Part shown: one piece after another, positions 63,654 through 64,000 of the stretch
How positions within the stretch are numbered: position 1 is the first letter of the stretch
How the letters are laid out: each line of letters begins with the position of its first letter
Source of the DNA: Collimonas antrihumi
GTDB taxonomy: Bacteria; Pseudomonadota; Gammaproteobacteria; Burkholderiales; Burkholderiaceae_D
Direction of reading: 5' to 3'
DNA: 64,000 nucleotides
NCBI RefSeq assembly: GCF_018304965.1
Contig: NZ_JAGQED010000003.1
Coordinates: forward strand, 1-64,000
Program-made: the position numbers and the translations under genes
Notes under the pieces: generated by a model
Databases searched by the model: none
What the model saw: the letters and a program-made list of their open reading frames with translations, nothing else
Told to the model about the DNA's origin: nothing

Positions 63654-64000
63654 GACCAGGCCGTTGAACTGCAATGCCGCCAGGCTGGCGTACAAGCCGT
63701 TTTGGGCGACCAGTTCGGCGTGATTGCCGGTTTCGACTATATGGCCGTGTTCCAGCACGATGATGCGGTCGGCGCGCTGCACGGTAGCCAGGCGATGGGC
63801 GATGACCAGGGTAGTGCGGCCGACCATCGCCGCTTCCAGCGCGCCTTGTACGGCGCGTTCAGACTCGGCGTCGAGCGCGCTGGTGGCTTCATCCAGTAGC
63901 AACAGCGGCGGATTTTTCAACAGCGCACGGGCAATCGCAATACGCTGCCGCTGGCCGCCGGACAGACGCACGCCGCGTTCGCCGAGGAATGCCTGGTAGC
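63645..64000 (-). CDS. ABC exporter, C-terminal part of the ATPase domain (partial at window end)
   Basis: The visible 118 residues end the nucleotide-binding domain of a fused exporter (MsbA/LmrA-like). [20 protein letters not shown] carries the signature, then [20 protein letters not shown] (Walker B and D-loop), [20 protein letters not shown] (H-loop) and a short tail [12 protein letters not shown]. The start is beyond the window. The stop lies inside a 12-bp tandem repeat. Substrate unknown. Confidence 0.92.

Overview
The window looks like chromosomal DNA of a betaproteobacterium of the order Burkholderiales, most likely family Oxalobacteraceae (Collimonas/Herbaspirillum-like). The reasons are the block thrS-infC-rpmI-rplT-pheS-pheT-ihfA-merR, the OtsA/OtsB/GH15 arrangement, the many LysR, TetR and LacI regulators, and the overall protein character. 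The genus is inferred from remembered family resemblance; no search was run. There is no rRNA, tRNA, prophage or CRISPR array, and mobile DNA is limited to small palindromic repeats and one MITE-like element.

Layout. 0.1-5.1 kb: amino-sugar/sialic acid catabolism (nanE, nanK, a sialate O-acetylesterase-like hydrolase, nagA, a SIS-domain deaminase), closed by a terminator and followed by a CzcE-like remnant. 5.4-11.6 kb: a LysR regulator divergent from a polar amino-acid ABC importer carrying a ureohydrolase and an L-asparaginase homologue. 11.6-13.7 kb: a SufR-like regulator with four cysteines, a DUF4142 protein, a cupredoxin and a DUF488 protein. 13.7-20.1 kb: gluconate/L-idonate catabolism (gntR, gntP, an FGGY gluconokinase, gluconate 5-dehydrogenase, idonate 5-dehydrogenase) with a clear GntR operator.

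20.2-32.3 kb is the most interesting region. A leftward operon (DUF1214, sulfotransferase, SDR, EthD-like) diverges from a rightward set (SRPBCC, flavin oxidoreductase, CysD, CysN-CysC fusion, DHH phosphoesterase, TauE-like permease, LuxR-type regulator). Together they could import sulfate, make PAPS, transfer the sulfuryl group to a small hydrophobic substrate and clear the by-product PAP. No sulfate-reduction genes are present. Three near-identical 16-bp palindromes lie in the divergent promoter and in front of cysD, which argues for one regulon.

32.4-42.7 kb: small envelope and unknown proteins, a cold-shock protein, trehalose metabolism (otsB, GH15, otsA), pssA, msrA, a GNAT remnant, soxR with its operator, and a YXWGXW protein. 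42.9-49.0 kb: a heavy-metal-type RND tripartite efflux operon preceded by four CAG elements spaced exactly 11 bp apart.

49.0-58.1 kb: translation genes. Upstream of thrS is a 13-residue threonine-rich leader peptide followed by competing antiterminator and terminator structures, i.e. a probable Thr attenuator. infC appears to start with AUA. 58.2-64 kb: a probable electrophile/aldehyde-defence group (DJ-1/PfpI protein, curcumin-reductase-like MDR, yqhD remnant, TetR regulator with a palindromic operator, LysR regulator, Old Yellow Enzyme). The window ends inside an ABC exporter gene.
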